A DNA stretch of 64,000 nucleotides, taken from VXRD01 sp965242535 (lineage in GTDB: Bacteria; Latescibacterota; UBA2968). The stretch spans positions 4,154,001 through 4,218,000 of the forward strand of contig OZ251458.1 in the NCBI GenBank assembly GCA_965242535.1. Reading direction: 5' to 3'. The notes beneath the pieces are model-generated. The model was given only the letters and a program-made list of their open reading frames with translations. It did no database searches and had not been told where the DNA came from. Position numbers and translations under genes: made by a program. How positions within the stretch are numbered: the first letter of the stretch is position 1; each line of letters opens with the position of its first letter. Positions 16,078 through 23,376 of this stretch are shown here, one piece after another.

Positions 16078-16830
16078 ATGTCTCCAATCCTCTTTGAATA
16101 CGGCCCCATTCGCATCGGCGTTTACGGCACGATGCTCGCCCTGGGGTTGCTTTTTGCATCTTGGGTGCTCAAGCGCGAATTTCGGCGGCGCGCGCTCGAT
16201 CCCGCGTTGTCGGACCGCATTGCGTTTGCCGCGATGATCGGCGGCATTGTGGGCAGCAAAATTTTTCACGTTCTCGAATATCCCCACGCCTTTGTCGCCG
16301 ATCCTTTTGGCACGGTTTTTTCCACGTTGGGATGGGCGTGGTACGGTGGGTTTTTGGGCGGTGCAATGACCGTGCTCTTCTCGCTTCGCAGGCACAACGC
16401 TTTGGATTGGCCCGCTTTGGACGCGTTCGCGCCCGCCCTTGTCGTGGGCTACTTTTTCGGTCGCGGGGGATGCGAACTCTCCGGTGATGGATGCTATGGC
16501 ATGCCCACGGATCTGCCGTGGGGCAAAACCTATCCCAAGGGCCTCGTGCCCACCTTTGAAGCCGTGCATCCCACGCCGATTTACGAAATGATCCAGATGG
16601 TCTGCATTTTCGGCATTTTGTGGGCCTTGCGCGATCGCCTCAAACCCGGCGTGACTTTTGGCCTGTATCTCGTTTTGATGGCCCTCGCCCGGTTCGCCGT
16701 CGAATTTGTGCGTCTGACGCCCGAAGTTTTTTTGCGCCTCACCGTGCATCAATGGGTCAGCATCGGCCTCGTGCTCGCCGGGCTTTACATCATCGCGTCG
16801 TGTAGGAACAAAAATTCCATCCGAAGATAA
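16078..16830 (+). CDS. lgt: Prolipoprotein diacylglyceryl transferase
   Basis: Inner-membrane enzyme that attaches diacylglycerol to the lipobox cysteine of prolipoproteins; the window encodes several (imelysin, DUF1111 protein, SCO1). The 250 residues form about seven membrane spans and include YGTMLALGLL, the conserved GGxxGSKIFHVLEY block, and the Lgt signature FFGRGGCELSGDGCYG around residues 126-141. Start ATG 16078 (MSPILFEYGPIRIGVYG) is chosen because upstream codons are pure heptamer repeat; no strong ribosome site is visible. Confidence 0.93.
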   Translation: MSPILFEYGPIRIGVYGTMLALGLLFASWVLKREFRRRALDPALSDRIAFAAMIGGIVGSKIFHVLEYPHAFVADPFGTVFSTLGWAWYGGFLGGAMTVLFSLRRHNALDWPALDAFAPALVVGYFFGRGGCELSGDGCYGMPTDLPWGKTYPKGLVPTFEAVHPTPIYEMIQMVCIFGILWALRDRLKPGVTFGLYLVLMALARFAVEFVRLTPEVFLRLTVHQWVSIGLVLAGLYIIASCRNKNSIRR

Positions 16831-16966
16831 ATCGATGGAAAGAGGGGGCGATCTTTCCAAAATGGAGAGCCGCGAAAAACCTCGAAAAGGGATGCGTTGA
16901 AGCGATATCGATTGACAAAACCCGGCGCGCGGGATATTTTTTTCAAATTCCACTGGAGGGTAAAAA

Positions 16967-17107
16967 ATGAAAACGCTCGTTGAAAAAGGACTTACTTTGG
17001 TCATTGAAAAAGCGGTGGAAAAAATGCTCCGAGGTATTATAGAGGACGAAAAATGCCTCAAGGTGTCCGTTGAGATCAAAATGGAAAAACGAGATCGAGA
17101 CAAATAA
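16967..17107 (+). CDS. Small hypothetical protein (46 aa)
   Basis: Begins at ATG 16967 behind a strong CTGGAGGG ribosome site and encodes MKTLVEKGLTLVIEKAVEKM followed by a charged amphipathic stretch ending KMEKRDRDK. The pattern suggests one or two amphipathic helices. I do not recognise a family. The good ribosome site and the distinctive codon pattern argue that it is translated. It lies between lgt and cysS. Confidence 0.5.
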   Translation: MKTLVEKGLTLVIEKAVEKMLRGIIEDEKCLKVSVEIKMEKRDRDK

Positions 17108-17117
17108 GGAGAACATC

Positions 17118-17171
17118 GTGACCGACCGCATGCTCTGCATCTCCATCGCCGCACGGAACCCCATACCTTGA
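17118..17171 (+). CDS. Possible 17-codon leader peptide upstream of cysS
   Basis: GTG 17118 has a GGAGAACATC ribosome site and encodes MTDRMLCISIAARNPIP, ending in a TGA that lies 9 bp before the cysS ATG at 17180. It contains one Cys codon (TGC), as might occur in a translational leader. There is no T-box and no clear antiterminator hairpin, so this is speculative. Confidence 0.25.
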   Translation: MTDRMLCISIAARNPIP

Positions 17172-17179
17172 ACGCGATT

Positions 17180-18670
17180 ATGGACATTCGATTTTACAAT
17201 ACCCTGACCAATCGCACGGAACTTTTTGAACCGCTCGATCCGCCCCATGTGGCGATGTATTCCTGCGGGCCAACCGTGTACGATTTCGCCCACATCGGCA
17301 ATTTCAAATCCTTTTTGTTCTCCGATTTGCTCCGCCGCTTCCTCGATGCGGTCGGCTATCGCGTCGCGCATGTCATGAACATCACGGACGTGGGGCACAT
17401 GACAGACGACGAGGTCGCCGATGCCACGGGCGAGGACAAAATCGCGGTGGCGGCGCGCAAACTCAAAGCGGCAAAAAAATCCGGCGCCCTGCCCGATGGG
17501 GTCAACCCCGACGATCCCTTTCAAATCGCGCAATACTTCACGGACGCATTCGTCGAAGATGCGCGCGCGCTCGGCATCAAAGTGGCCCATGAGTATCCGC
17601 GCAACATGCCGCGGCCCACCGAACACATCGACGCCATTCAAGCGATGATCCAAACGCTCTTGAACAAGGGTCACGCGTACATCGCCGACGATGGCGTGGT
17701 CTATTTTTTCGTGCGATCCTTCCCGGAATACGGGCGGCTCTCGGGCAATGACGTGGCCCAACTCGTCGCCGGCTCGGGCGGCCGCGTGCTCGAAGAACAC
17801 CAAGCCACCAAGCGCGATCCCGCTGATTTCTTCCTGTGGAAACCCGATCCATCCCACATCATGAAATGGCCCTCTCCGTGGGGCGAAGGCTATCCGGGTT
17901 GGCACATCGAATGCTCGGCGATGGCGATGAAATTGTTGCGCCGCGAGGTGATCGACGTCCACACCGGGGGCGAAGACAATATCTTTCCGCATCACGAATG
18001 CGAAATCGCCCAATCGCGTTGCGCCACGGGCCAACCGCATTTTGCCAAATACTGGATTCACCCGCGCTATTTGATGGTCGAAGGCAAAAAAATGTCCAAG
18101 AGCAAGGGCAATTTTTTCACGGTGCGCGATGTGCTCGCGGGCAAAGTCACCGGGCGCCCGGTTCACCCGGCTGTCCTGCGTTACGAACTCATCAAGACGC
18201 ACTACCGCACGCAGACCAATTTTACGCAAAAGGGCATTCGGGACTCGGCCAATGCCGTGCGGCGGTTTTGCGAATTTGGTCAGAATCTCGCAGCTACAAC
18301 GCGGGGCGACGCGGTCGAGGTGGATGCACATCCCGTCCTCGCCGATTTTCTCAACGCCCTCGCCAACGATCTCAACATCAGCGCGGCCCTCGCGGTCGTC
18401 CACACTTGGATGGGGCAAAAAGCAACGGACCCGTCCGAAGCGCGGGCCGTGTTCGACAAAATCGACGGCGTGCTCGGCATTGCCGATCTGTCCGCCGCAT
18501 CGCGATCCCCCGACAAAGACAGTAGCGCGGCCCTCTGCGAACGAATTGACGCGGCGCGCGCAGCCAAAAATTACGATGTCGCGGACCGGTTGCGCCAAGA
18601 ACTCATCGACGCGGGCTATGAGGTGCGCTCCACGCCCGAGGGCACGGTCGCGGTGAAGAATTTGGCGTAG
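17180..18670 (+). CDS. cysS: Cysteinyl-tRNA synthetase
   Basis: Class I synthetase that charges tRNA-Cys. The 496 residues begin MDIRFYNTLTNRTELFEPLD, with zinc ligand Cys29 in YSCGPTVYD, the HIGH-type sequence HIGN at 38-41, WHIECSAMA, and the KMSKS loop KKMSKSKGNFF near residue 303. The C-terminal DALR-type domain ends AAKNYDVADRLRQELID. ATG 17180 is preferred over TTG 17168 because homologues start shortly before RFYNT. A cysteine desulfurase gene follows after a repeat. Confidence 0.96.
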   Translation: MDIRFYNTLTNRTELFEPLDPPHVAMYSCGPTVYDFAHIGNFKSFLFSDLLRRFLDAVGYRVAHVMNITDVGHMTDDEVADATGEDKIAVAARKLKAAKKSGALPDGVNPDDPFQIAQYFTDAFVEDARALGIKVAHEYPRNMPRPTEHIDAIQAMIQTLLNKGHAYIADDGVVYFFVRSFPEYGRLSGNDVAQLVAGSGGRVLEEHQATKRDPADFFLWKPDPSHIMKWPSPWGEGYPGWHIECSAMAMKLLRREVIDVHTGGEDNIFPHHECEIAQSRCATGQPHFAKYWIHPRYLMVEGKKMSKSKGNFFTVRDVLAGKVTGRPVHPAVLRYELIKTHYRTQTNFTQKGIRDSANAVRRFCEFGQNLAATTRGDAVEVDAHPVLADFLNALANDLNISAALAVVHTWMGQKATDPSEARAVFDKIDGVLGIADLSAASRSPDKDSSAALCERIDAARAAKNYDVADRLRQELIDAGYEVRSTPEGTVAVKNLA

Positions 18671-18729
18671 CGAGGCGCGTTTCGCCCCGAGCGGGGCACG
18701 TCAAAAGCCGCTGGATTTTGCGTTTGCGA

Positions 18730-18751
18730 GGACAGGCACGGGGGCCTGTCC
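18730..18751. repeat. GGACAGGC palindrome, copy 4
   Basis: GGACAGGC-N6-GCCTGTCC followed by CTACGAGTGATGGGG. The same extended flank occurs inverted at 20951-20970, next to copy 5. Confidence 0.9.
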
Positions 18752-18797
18752 CTACGAGTGATGGGGTGTAGTGCGGAGACTGACCACGAGAAACGAC

Positions 18798-19973
18798 ATG
18801 TCCATCCAACTGCCCATATACCTCGACAACAACGCCACCACGCCCGTGGATGAACGGGTGCTCGAGGCGATGTTGCCCTATTTCAAAGACCGCTTTGGCA
18901 ATGCCGCCAGCCGCACGCACGCCTTTGGGTGGGCGGCCGAGGATGCCGTCGATAGGGCGCGGGAACAGATCGCCTGCCTCATCAACGCCCATCCCCAAGA
19001 CATCGTCTTTACCAGCGGGGCCACGGAATCCGACAACCTCGCCATCAAGGGCGTGGCCGCCGCAACCCCTGCGCCGCATATCATCACGCAGGCAACCGAA
19101 CACCACGCCGTGCTCGATTCGTGCCGCGCCGTGGAACGCGCGGGCGCCTCGGTCACGGTCTTGCCCGTGGATTCGCATGGGATCGTGGATCCGCAGGACA
19201 TTGCCAACGCCATCACAAAGCACACGGTTCTGGTCTCCATCATGGCGGGCAACAACGAAATTGGCACCTGTCAGGCGATAGGCGAAATCGGCGCGCTTTG
19301 TCGGGAAAAGGACATTTACTTTCACACGGATGCGGCGCAGGCCATTGGCAAAATGCCGCTCGATGTGGAAGCCATGCACATCGACCTGCTCTCCATTTCC
19401 GCGCACAAGTGCTATGGGCCCAAAGGCATGGGCGCGCTCTATGTGCGGAGTCGCCCGCGCGTGCGCTTGGTGGGGCAGGTGGATGGCGGCGGCCATGAAA
19501 AGGGCATGCGCTCGGGCACGCTCAACGTGCCGGGCATCGTGGGGCTTGGGGAAGCCTGCGCGCTCGCACAACAGCACCTCGCAACAGAAGCCGAACGCTG
19601 CCGGAAATTGTGCCACCGCTTGCGCGACCACCTCTTCAACGCGCTGGATCAACGCCAACTCAACGGCCACCCCGAACGGCGTTTGCCAGGCAATCTCAAC
19701 ATCAGCTTTGCCTGCGCGGATGGCGAAAGCCTGCTGATGGGCTTGCGCGATGTGGCCCTCTCGTCCGGATCGGCGTGTACATCCGCGTCTCTCGAGCCGT
19801 CTTATGTGCTCAAAGCCATCGGCGTCGGCGATGATATGGCGCGAAACAGCATCCGCTTTGGCATCGGTCGATTCAATACCGCAGAAGAGATCGACTACGT
19901 CGCGAACCGCGTGATGAGAGAAGTCGAGCGGCTCCGAGAAATCTCGCCGAATTACAAAAGTATTCGCAGATGA
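18798..19973 (+). CDS. Cysteine desulfurase (IscS/NifS family)
   Basis: PLP enzyme that removes sulfur (or selenium) from cysteine or selenocysteine. The 391 residues show YLDNNATTPVDERVLEAM, the cofactor Lys in SAHKCYGPKGMGALYVR near residue 204, and the active-site Cys loop LSSGSACTSASLEPSYVL near residue 326. The IscS-like length and loop suggest Fe-S cluster assembly and thiolation. It lies just upstream of mrp and of a MoeB/rhodanese gene with a putative Sec codon, so a sulfur-transfer role for the neighbourhood is plausible. ATG 18798 is used; an upstream in-frame ATG would add repeat sequence. Confidence 0.93.
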   Translation: MSIQLPIYLDNNATTPVDERVLEAMLPYFKDRFGNAASRTHAFGWAAEDAVDRAREQIACLINAHPQDIVFTSGATESDNLAIKGVAAATPAPHIITQATEHHAVLDSCRAVERAGASVTVLPVDSHGIVDPQDIANAITKHTVLVSIMAGNNEIGTCQAIGEIGALCREKDIYFHTDAAQAIGKMPLDVEAMHIDLLSISAHKCYGPKGMGALYVRSRPRVRLVGQVDGGGHEKGMRSGTLNVPGIVGLGEACALAQQHLATEAERCRKLCHRLRDHLFNALDQRQLNGHPERRLPGNLNISFACADGESLLMGLRDVALSSGSACTSASLEPSYVLKAIGVGDDMARNSIRFGIGRFNTAEEIDYVANRVMREVERLREISPNYKSIRR

Positions 19974-20029
19974 ACGCGCAGGTAGTAAGGGCGTAAAATT
20001 TTACACTCGTATCAAAACGGGAGTTCTAA

Positions 20030-20839
20030 ATGCCGACACCCCATGCCCCCCAACGCCCGGAAATTTTGCCCGACGTGAAGCATATCGTCGCCGTTGCCAG
20101 TGGCAAAGGCGGCGTGGGAAAGACGACTGTGAGCGTCAATCTCGCGGTTTCGCTCGCCAAACAGGGCGCGGCGGTCGGCCTGCTCGACGCGGATATCTAC
20201 GGCCCCAACGTGCCGCTGATGATGGGCGCGAGGGCGCGACCCAAATCGCGAGGGCAAAAAATTCTGCCCCTTGAAAATCACAATGTCAAATCGATGTCCC
20301 TCGGCCTCATCGCGGGCGAAAATGCCCCCATCATCTGGCGCGGTCCCATCGTGGGCAGAATGATTCAGCAATTTATGGTCGATGTGATCTGGGGCGCGCT
20401 CGACTATCTCATCGTGGATTTGCCCCCCGGCACGGGCGATGCACAACTCACCCTCGCCCAAACCGTGCCCCTCGGCGGCGCGGTCATCGTCACCACGCCG
20501 CAAAATGTCGCATTGGAAGATGTCCACCGAAGCATCGAGATGTTTCGCAAAGTGGAAGTGCCCATTCTCGGCATCGTGGAAAACATGAGTTATTTCCAAT
20601 GCCCGTGTTGCGGAGATCGCGCCCCCCTGTTTGGCGCGGATGGCGGTCGGCAAATCGCCGATGCGTTTGGCCTGCCCCTCCTCGGCCAAATCCCCATCCG
20701 GCCCGATATTTGCGAACGCGGCGACGCGGGTCTGCCCATCGCCCTGGACGAAGACCGCACATTTGCCGCAATAGCCACGGGCGTTGCCGAGGCACTGGAC
20801 GAACGGGAAAGCGATTTGCCGGAAATTGCGATAGTTTGA
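20030..20839 (+). CDS. Mrp/ApbC-family iron-sulfur cluster carrier ATPase
   Basis: P-loop NTPase of the Mrp/NBP35 group, thought to carry Fe-S clusters to apoproteins. The 269 residues have the deviant Walker A GKGGVGKTT at 25-33, LLDADIYGPNVP, and the paired metal-binding cysteines in YFQCPCCGD near residue 190 that bridge the cluster. It lacks the N-terminal DUF59 domain found in many Mrp proteins and so is the short form. It sits downstream of the cysteine desulfurase with a 56-bp gap and may be co-transcribed with it. Confidence 0.93.
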   Translation: MPTPHAPQRPEILPDVKHIVAVASGKGGVGKTTVSVNLAVSLAKQGAAVGLLDADIYGPNVPLMMGARARPKSRGQKILPLENHNVKSMSLGLIAGENAPIIWRGPIVGRMIQQFMVDVIWGALDYLIVDLPPGTGDAQLTLAQTVPLGGAVIVTTPQNVALEDVHRSIEMFRKVEVPILGIVENMSYFQCPCCGDRAPLFGADGGRQIADAFGLPLLGQIPIRPDICERGDAGLPIALDEDRTFAAIATGVAEALDERESDLPEIAIV

Positions 20840-20970
20840 AACGGCGATCGGTGGCCCGCGCCCCGTGGCCTGCTGTAACCAGTCCCCCATCACTCGTAGG
20901 GACAGAATTTATGGGTGTTGGGATACGGACCCGCGGTTTGTGGCATGGACGAGTCCCCCATCACTCGTAG

Positions 20971-20992
20971 GGACAGGCCCCCGTGCCTGTCC
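20971..20992. repeat. GGACAGGC palindrome, copy 5, with a half copy at 20881-20906
   Basis: GGACAGGC-N6-GCCTGTCC preceded by CCCCCATCACTCGTAG. The same CCCCCATCACTCGTAG flank, followed by only the first GGACAG, occurs at 20883-20905, suggesting a duplicated or broken copy. Confidence 0.85.
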
Positions 20993-21035
20993 TCATCGGG
21001 AAAGATAATCCCCACTATTTTGAAGAGAGGTATAA

Positions 21036-21362
21036 ATGAGCGTAATTACATTGAATATTCCGGAAGTCCTGACGGATTTGCCTAAAAAAGAACTGGCACT
21101 TCTCATGAGGCATGCGCTGAGAAATGTGGTTGAGTCCCGCATGGTTCAGGTAGAGGAGGAAATCAGAGAGGGGCAGGGTTATTTGGAACAGTACGAAAAG
21201 AAATATGGTCTTTCTTTTGCAGCATACGAAAAAAAAATCAATGACTTGGAATTTGTGGGGGTCGATTATCAAGAAGACTATAACGATTGGTATTTCTGGA
21301 TGGAGTGCGTGCAACGCGCCCAAGTTCTTTTGATGAATTTGCGCCAATTTTTATCGCCGTAA
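21036..21362 (+). CDS. Probable antitoxin partner of TumE-like toxin
   Basis: The 108-residue product starts at ATG 21036 behind GAAGAGAGGTATAA. It opens with a beta strand (SVITLNIPEVLTDLPKKELA) and continues as long helices with a Glu-rich coiled-coil pattern (VQVEEEIREGQGYLEQYEKKYG). Its stop overlaps the start of the TumE-like gene as TAATG, the usual arrangement of a toxin-antitoxin operon. I do not recognise a named family with certainty; the antitoxin role is inferred from position and size. The base composition is lower in GC than the neighbours, consistent with acquisition. Confidence 0.7.
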   Translation: MSVITLNIPEVLTDLPKKELALLMRHALRNVVESRMVQVEEEIREGQGYLEQYEKKYGLSFAAYEKKINDLEFVGVDYQEDYNDWYFWMECVQRAQVLLMNLRQFLSP

Positions 21363-21733
21363 TGAGTCTCGATACCCTAAATCGATATCGAGATGTGATT
21401 CTCGATTATGAGATTGTCCTGCATCGTATTCGGCGTGATGTGGAACAGATAAAAGCGATCGCATTTCTTGAGGATGGCACAAATTTGAGAATTTCAGAAG
21501 TATTTGTAAGCGGAGAATCAAAAAAGTATAGTTATTATTGGCTCGATCAACACAATGATCTTTTGATAGGCTGGGATAACAGCCATCACCATCCTGAGGT
21601 AGAGACGTTTCCACATCATCGCCATCGCCGAGGGCGCGTTGAAGCGTCTCGACAGCAGAATCTACAGGCTGTCTTGAATGACATTTTGGAAAGGATTCGG
21701 GGAGAGGGTGTTGTGGAGGAAGGGGCATCGTGA
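21362..21733 (+). CDS. TumE-like (DUF6516) toxin
   Basis: The 123-residue product begins at ATG 21362 inside the stop of the upstream gene. The diagnostic C-terminal region is present: SKKYSYYWLDQHNDLLIGW, then WDNSHHHPEVETFPHHRH, followed by EASRQQNLQAVLNDILERI. This matches the DUF6516/TumE group, described as the toxin of a two-gene module. The His-rich loop is its most conserved part. The pair interrupts an otherwise metabolic stretch between mrp and moeB and is lower in GC than its neighbours. Confidence 0.82.
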   Translation: MSLDTLNRYRDVILDYEIVLHRIRRDVEQIKAIAFLEDGTNLRISEVFVSGESKKYSYYWLDQHNDLLIGWDNSHHHPEVETFPHHRHRRGRVEASRQQNLQAVLNDILERIRGEGVVEEGAS

Positions 21734-21757
21734 ACCACCAACGCGAGAGGACACGCC

Positions 21758-22930
21758 ATGAGCGCGACTTATGAGATGATCGTCGCACGGGCAGCGACCC
21801 ATACCACGGGGCTTTCGCCCGAGCAGGCGCGGGAGAAAATTCACGCCAACGGCACGTTGCTCATCGACGTGCGCGAGCGCGAACACTACATCGAGGGATA
21901 TATCCCCGGCGCGGAAAATGTGCCGCGCGGGTTTCTCGAACTCCGCATCGAAGGCATGGACAACGACCGCGACCGCGCGATTGTCGTCTATGGCGCCGAA
22001 GGGCAAGGCGCGCTGGCCGCGCAGGCATTGCAAGGCATGGGCTATGCCGATGTCGCGTACATCCAAGGCGACATCGGCGCGTGGCAAAATGCCGGGCTGG
22101 ACATCGACCGCGACCGCGCACTCGACAAGGCCGAAGTGCAACGCTACTCCCGTCACCTGCTCATCCCCGAAGTGGGGGAACGCGGGCAGGGCAAATTGCT
22201 CGACGCCAAAGTGTTGCTCATCGGCGCGGGCGGATTGGGCAGCCCGACCGGGCTTTATCTGGCGGCGACGGGCATTGGGACGCTCGGCATTGTCGATGCC
22301 GATGTCGTGGATGTCACCAACTTGCAACGCCAAGTCCTGCACGGCACGTCTGACCTGGGCCGCCTCAAAGCCATTTCGGCTTACGAGACGCTCAAAGAGA
22401 TCAACCCCGGCTGCGATGTGGTGCCGCACACGGACTACCTCACGTCCGACAACGTCATGGACATTTTGCCGGAATACGACATTATCGTCAATGGGTGCGA
22501 CAATTTTCCAACGCGGTATCTGGTCAACGACGCGTGCGTGTTCTTAAAAAAGCCCATCGTGGATGGCAGCATTTTCCGCTTTGAGGGACAGGTCACGGTG
22601 TATCCGTGCGACGGCGAGGGGCCGTGCTACCGATGCCTCTATCCGGCGCCGCCGCCGGCCGATTTGGCGCCGTCGTGAGACGAAGCGGGTGTGTTGGGCG
22701 TTTTGCCCGGCACGGTTGGCCTCGTGCAGGCCACTGAAGTCGTCAAACTCATTCTCGGTCAGGGCAACCCGCTCATCGGCCGCTTGCTGATGTACGATGC
22801 CCTGCAAATGAACTTCAACACGTTTAAGATTCGCCGCGATCCGAGTTGCCCGGTGTGCGGAGACGATCCGACAATCACGGAATTGATAGATTACCAAGCT
22901 TTCTGCGCGATGGATCACAGCGAAAAATAA
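21758..22930 (+). CDS. moeB: Rhodanese-MoeB/ThiF-type adenylyltransferase with in-frame UGA (candidate selenoprotein)
   Basis: E1-like enzyme that adenylates the C-terminus of a ubiquitin-like sulfur carrier (MoaD or ThiS type). Residues 1-115 form a rhodanese-like domain. The usual catalytic Cys is Gly79 (VVYGAEG), so this domain is probably not a sulfurtransferase. The adenylation domain has GAGGLG (156-161), the Arg finger NLQRQ (Arg191), and GCDNF (Asp248). Zinc ligands are C290/C293 (CYRC) and C364/C367 (CPVC). At codon 307 (22676-22678) the frame has TGA. Homologues read PSCAEAGVLGVLPG here and this gene reads PS-TGA-DEAGVLGVLPG, so UGA replaces the conserved cysteine. The frame is otherwise open to the TAA at 22928. 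A hairpin 12 nt after the TGA supports selenocysteine. Alternatives are a nonsense mutation or a sequence error. Confidence 0.85.
22679..22714 (+). promoter_or_regulatory. Candidate bacterial SECIS element in moeB
   Basis: Starting 12 nt after the UGA, GTGTTGGGC (22691-22699) pairs over 9 bp with GCCCGGCAC (22705-22713), closing a 5-nt GUUUU loop; 22690/22714 can add a U-G pair. The loop begins with G and starts 22 nt from the UGA. This fits the usual bacterial SECIS rules: a short loop with G in the first two positions, a 4-16 bp upper stem, and a loop 16-37 nt from the UGA. The same bases encode the conserved GVLGVLPG, so part of the complementarity could be accidental. Confidence 0.55.
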
Positions 22931-22962
22931 AAAAGAGAGGGGAATCGGATCGAAAGGAGGGA

Positions 22963-23205
22963 ATGATGCACAAGTCTATGTGGGTGGGAGTCGGTCATCT
23001 CGGAGCGGGTATCGTCGGGGTAGTCGTTCTTAAAATTCTTCTGCGCCTGGTCTGGGATGAACCCCTGTCGCCAACGGTCGCGTCCGGCACCATGGCCACG
23101 ATGGTGATGTTTGCAGCGCGAAGGGCTTATGACATCGGCAAAAAGGATGGTTTAGCCGAGGCACAAAATCGCACGCTCGAGGAATCGGGAGGAGATGATA
23201 GCTGA
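22963..23205 (+). CDS. Small hypothetical membrane protein (80 aa)
   Basis: Starts at ATG 22963 with a strong AAAGGAGGG ribosome site (another ATG follows directly). There is an N-terminal hydrophobic span (HLGAGIVGVVVLKILLRLVW), a short loop, a second weakly hydrophobic segment (GTMATMVMFAARRA) and a charged acidic tail. No family is recognised. It follows moeB by 32 bp and could be co-expressed with it. Confidence 0.6.
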   Translation: MMHKSMWVGVGHLGAGIVGVVVLKILLRLVWDEPLSPTVASGTMATMVMFAARRAYDIGKKDGLAEAQNRTLEESGGDDS

Positions 23206-23206
23206 G

Positions 23207-23324
23207 TACTCTGTAAATTAGATAATTATGGATTTTAATTGTTTCAAGGAGGTGCTCTCCTGCCCAAACAACACGTCCAACTCACCTCCGAAGACCGGGA
23301 CACGTCGACCACCCATTCGTAATT
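23207..23324 (+). mobile_element. IS630-like transposase 5'-end remnant
   Basis: TACTCTGTAAATTA (23207-23220), also found at 45684-45697, resembles an IS terminus. Some 30 bp later an AAGGAGGTGCTCTC ribosome site leads into LPKQHVQLTSEDRDT, the typical opening of IS630-family transposases (MPKQ..V.LT.E.R), and the frame dies after about 17 codons. The start codon itself reads CTG instead of ATG. Everything downstream is missing because murD begins at 23377. Confidence 0.45.
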
Positions 23325-23376
23325 GATGTCGCTATGGTTTCGCCTTTCATCCGCGATCCAACTTTGGAGATTTCCC

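Noticed and set aside
16943..18598. A 551-codon minus-strand frame
   Set aside because: Antisense shadow of cysS, which has complete synthetase motifs.
22679..22930. Treating the moeB 3' part as a separate gene
   Set aside because: It has no start of its own; the residues continue the MoeB fold, including the second zinc pair CPVC, in the same frame.
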